Source: Campylobacteraceae bacterium
GTDB taxonomy: Bacteria > Campylobacterota > Campylobacteria > Campylobacterales > Sulfurovaceae
DNA: 7,722 nucleotides
NCBI GenBank assembly: GCA_027081065.1
Contig: JALWLW010000006.1
Location: 1 to 7,722, forward strand
Direction of reading: 5' to 3'
Shown: positions 6,040 through 7,722 of the stretch, piece by piece
Position numbering within the stretch: the stretch's first letter is position 1
Layout of the letters: the number at the start of each line of letters is the position of its first letter
The notes under the pieces: generated by a model
Databases searched by the model: none
What the model saw: the letters and a program-made list of their open reading frames with translations, nothing else
Told to the model about the DNA's origin: nothing
Program-made: the position numbers and the translations under genes

Positions 6040-7393
6040 TAGTTACGTCTCCTTTTGCTGATACTTCCCATGTGTGGATAGCATTTCTGTGGTATACACT
6101 TTCTACACCTACGGCAGCTCTCTCTTCTTTTACGGTTGGCTGAGTATGTCCTGCATCATCAGTAGCTCTTGTTGAAAGAAGTAGAGGTTTACCTTCATAT
6201 TTATACATGTAAGAGAATCTTGTCCATGCTTTTTCTAACACAAGTCCTTTAAGAGAAGCTTTTTCCCAATTGTCTCCACCATCAAGTGAAATATCAACAT
6301 CGGTAATTGTTCCCATTCCAGACCAAGCAAGTCCTTCAATCTCTACCATATCACCTTTTTTCAAATCTTTCCATGGTTTTTCAGGACATGGTGAGGTGAT
6401 AACAGAGTTAACTTCATTCGCATAGAAATGTTGAATGGCTTTACCTGTTTGCTTTAATGCTGTGTATTTAGAAGTCTCTTCTTTTGCATAGAATGGCTCA
6501 GATGCGAACTCTAGTCTACATAACCATTTAACACATAAGTTTGCTTCCCAACCTGGAACAACAATTCTAATTGGGTAACCTTGCTCAGGACGTAATGCTT
6601 CACCATTTTGTCCCCAAACAATCATTGCATCATCAAGTACTTTGTCAACAGGAATGGTTCTTCCCATGTGAGAGCTATCAATACCTTCTGCTAACATCCA
6701 TTGTGCTTCTGGTTTTAAACCAAGCTCTTTAATGATGTCTTTAATGTAAACACCTGTCCATTCTGCACAAGACATAAAACCTTTAGCAAATTGAATTGAG
6801 TTAAACTGAGGTCCTCTCCACTCTGGTCCACCATTTGCTGGACACTCTAGAAAGTGAATTCTTGAAACGTTAGGATATTTTTTAAGTTCATCCATTGTAA
6901 GTACAATTGGTTTCTCAACAAGACCATGAATCATAAGTCTATGTTGGTTAGGATCAATATCTGGTGTTCCACCATGGTGACGGTTAAAGAACAGACCATT
7001 TGGAGTAATAATACCACATCCATCTTGAATAGGAGTAACAGCAATAGAGGCTCTAAAGTTACCAGAAGAAAGAATAGGCGTAGTTCTTCTTGTTACATTA
7101 TGCTCATAAGGTGATGGCATACCATATAAATCAGCAGTTACAGGTCGACCGAACTCTAAACTCCATGGCTTTTCCTCTAAGATGTTTAAATCATCCTCTG
7201 GGTTAGGTTTAATATGCCCATCATGTCCACTTGGTGCGTGGTCACCAGAAGCATTTAAAACAGATGTAGCAACTATAGCAGATGCTGAATACGTTGCAGC
7301 TTTTCTGAAAAAATTTCTTCTACTTACAAGTTCTTCATTGGTTTCAGTAGTAGAAACGTCTGTAGATGTTGTATTATTAGTAATTTTAGTCAT
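6020..7393 (-). CDS. soxC: Sulfane dehydrogenase molybdenum subunit SoxC
   Basis: SoxC is the molybdenum-cofactor subunit of periplasmic SoxCD, which oxidises sulfane sulfur held on SoxYZ and lets the cell extract the full electron yield from thiosulfate. The 457 residues start with a Ser/Thr/Asn-rich n-region of about 23 residues and a Tat motif (SRRNFFRKAA, 24-33), with the hydrophobic stretch ending near 48. The sulfite-oxidase fold follows: RHHGGTPDID (138-147), the cofactor-ligand cysteine Cys184 in HFLECPANGG, CAEWTGV (209-215), and GYPIRIVVPGWEA (272-284). The C-terminal Mo-co dimerisation domain (about 320-440) contains TITDVDISLDGGDNW. A His-bearing stretch (GDHAPSGHDGH, 50-60) follows the signal. 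The start is fixed by TAAGGAGG at 7397-7404. The gene is first in the sox operon under a consensus promoter. SorA-type sulfite dehydrogenase is the alternative; the adjoining soxD, soxY and soxZ decide for SoxC. Confidence 0.95.
   Translation of the reverse strand: MTKITNNTTSTDVSTTETNEELVSRRNFFRKAATYSASAIVATSVLNASGDHAPSGHDGHIKPNPEDDLNILEEKPWSLEFGRPVTADLYGMPSPYEHNVTRRTTPILSSGNFRASIAVTPIQDGCGIITPNGLFFNRHHGGTPDIDPNQHRLMIHGLVEKPIVLTMDELKKYPNVSRIHFLECPANGGPEWRGPQFNSIQFAKGFMSCAEWTGVYIKDIIKELGLKPEAQWMLAEGIDSSHMGRTIPVDKVLDDAMIVWGQNGEALRPEQGYPIRIVVPGWEANLCVKWLCRLEFASEPFYAKEETSKYTALKQTGKAIQHFYANEVNSVITSPCPEKPWKDLKKGDMVEIEGLAWSGMGTITDVDISLDGGDNWEKASLKGLVLEKAWTRFSYMYKYEGKPLLLSTRATDDAGHTQPTVKEERAAVGVESVYHRNAIHTWEVSAKGDVTNVQILS
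6049..6055 (-). promoter_or_regulatory. Ribosome binding site of soxD inside soxC
   Basis: AAAGGAG on the minus strand sits within the last codons of soxC, nine bases before the soxD ATG. With the 20-nt overlap, ribosomes finishing soxC would be placed to start soxD, a way to balance the two SoxCD subunits. Confidence 0.8.
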
Positions 7394-7396
7394 TTG

Positions 7397-7404
7397 TCCT
7401 CCTT
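7397..7404 (-). promoter_or_regulatory. Strong Shine-Dalgarno of soxC
   Basis: TAAGGAGG matches the 16S rRNA tail almost fully. The gap to the ATG is only 3 nt counted from GGAGG, which is shorter than usual. No other in-frame Met lies before residue 92, so this site decides the start. Confidence 0.85.
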
Positions 7405-7414
7405 AAAGATTTTG

Positions 7415-7436
7415 GTATTTCTATTTAGTGAAATAC
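7415..7436 (-). promoter_or_regulatory. Inverted repeat in the soxC leader, candidate operator
   Basis: GTATTTC, 8 bp, GAAATAC: a perfect 7-bp dyad lying about 7 to 28 nt downstream of the expected transcription start. A repressor dimer bound here would block the promoter. ArsR-type SoxR repressors of sox operons are known in other bacteria and bind dyads, but whether one acts here is inference. It could also be an RNA hairpin close to the ribosome site. Confidence 0.55.
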
Positions 7437-7449
7437 TCTGAACGTCTAA

Positions 7450-7478
7450 ATTATATGCCAAGCTTTTTTAAATGTCAA
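7450..7478 (-). promoter_or_regulatory. Full-consensus sigma70 promoter of the sox operon
   Basis: On the minus strand TTGACA (7478-7473) and TATAAT (7455-7450) are separated by exactly 17 bp. Both hexamers match the consensus perfectly. Transcription should begin near 7443, leaving a leader of about 50 nt before the soxC ATG. A/T-rich sequence upstream of the -35 could act as an UP element. This predicts high transcription of soxCD, and probably soxYZ, unless repressed. Confidence 0.88.
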
Positions 7479-7491
7479 GGAATATTATTTA

Positions 7492-7509
7492 TATTATTTG
7501 TAAATAATA
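7492..7509. promoter_or_regulatory. Palindrome just upstream of the soxC -35 box
   Basis: TATTATTT and AAATAATA form an 8-bp perfect dyad with a 2-bp centre, centred about 57 bp upstream of the expected start. That is a usual place for an activator or an UP element. It consists almost only of A and T, so chance symmetry is possible. Confidence 0.4.
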
Positions 7510-7550
7510 ATGATAAATTTAACTTATTCTCAAAAAATAGTATATTTTTT

Positions 7551-7572
7551 ATCTTTAATTATAATTAAAGAT
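7551..7572. promoter_or_regulatory. Perfect 22-bp palindrome upstream of soxC
   Basis: The half site ATCTTTAATTA is followed directly by its exact reverse complement, giving 22 bp of uninterrupted symmetry centred about 119 bp upstream of the expected soxC start. It can be an operator for a dimeric regulator, or an AT-rich cruciform or terminator for a gene beyond the right edge. No T-tract supports a terminator in the minus direction. Confidence 0.5.
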
Positions 7573-7722
7573 TATAATTATATAAGTAAAGCCCTAAAAT
7601 TGATTGATTAATAAAAAAAAATGATTTAAAAATAATTAATATTTCAGTTTTATTTATTAAAAACACGAATTTAGGCTCTTGTGTACATATGAAACAATAT
7701 TTGTTTTGTTAATGTGTGAAAC

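Larger units (their letters stand above)
7394..7722. other. Control region upstream of soxC
   Basis: This very AT-rich stretch of 329 bases holds no gene I can support. From the soxC side it contains the Shine-Dalgarno, an inverted repeat (7415-7436), a consensus promoter (7450-7478) and two palindromes (7492-7509 and 7551-7572). Beyond 7573 I see only A/T-rich sequence, with a repeated TGAAAC at 7690-7695 and 7717-7722. On the minus strand a frame is open from the right edge to a stop near 7657, but 22 codons are too few to call the tail of a gene. Confidence 0.7.

Noticed and set aside
6020..7393. SorAB sulfite dehydrogenase in place of SoxCD
   Set aside because: Direct linkage to soxY and soxZ and a diheme partner of SoxD type favour SoxCD.
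7573..7578. TATAAT on the plus strand beside the 22-bp palindrome
   Set aside because: It has no suitable -35 box and no gene downstream on that strand in the window.
7689..7722. Possible start of a plus-strand gene at the right edge
   Set aside because: The ATG at 7689 reaches a stop after seven codons, and the ATG at 7712 has no ribosome site and only three codons before the edge.

Overview
The window is AT-rich and looks like the chromosome of a sulfur-oxidising Campylobacterota (former Epsilonproteobacteria), in the range of Sulfurimonas, Sulfurovum or Arcobacter relatives. The basis is the low G+C, the RF2 gene without a programmed frameshift, and above all a compact soxC-soxD-soxY-soxZ cluster. 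In this phylum the Sox genes are known to be split into a soxCDYZ cluster and a separate soxXYZAB cluster. The genus cannot be fixed from this sequence alone.

Layout: two gene blocks converge on a hairpin at about 3701-3722. Plus-strand block (left, 155-3703): prfB (peptide chain release factor 2), then an exported two-domain protein (degenerate metallo-beta-lactamase fold, a perfect Lys-Pro repeat linker, and a thioredoxin-like domain with CKYC), then a MOSC-domain protein, then a small protein of unknown function. The last three genes are tightly spaced and probably co-transcribed. Minus-strand block (right, 7393 down to 3730): soxC (Tat-exported molybdenum sulfane dehydrogenase subunit), soxD (diheme cytochrome c subunit, overlapping soxC by 20 nt), a 186-nt gap carrying three consecutive hairpins, soxY (Tat-exported carrier with a variant C-terminus, GGCEG) and soxZ (its partner).

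The genes fit together around periplasmic sulfur chemistry. SoxYZ carries sulfur intermediates on the SoxY C-terminal cysteine, and SoxCD oxidises the bound sulfane sulfur and passes electrons on through haem c. The facing block could plausibly supply accessory functions: a SoxH-like/thioredoxin fusion for thiol redox in the periplasm, and a MOSC protein possibly linked to the molybdenum cofactor that SoxC needs. Those links are inferred from position and family, not shown.

The most notable non-coding signal is upstream of soxC. It is a full-consensus sigma70 promoter (TTGACA, 17-bp spacer, TATAAT) with a GTATTTC-N8-GAAATAC inverted repeat just downstream of the expected start site and two more palindromes upstream, one of them a perfect 22-bp palindrome. 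This looks like a strong, controlled promoter for the sox operon. Other points for a second look are the loss of most metal ligands in the MBL fold, the slippage-prone AAGCCA x10 repeat, the SoxY tail variant and the hairpin cluster between soxD and soxY.
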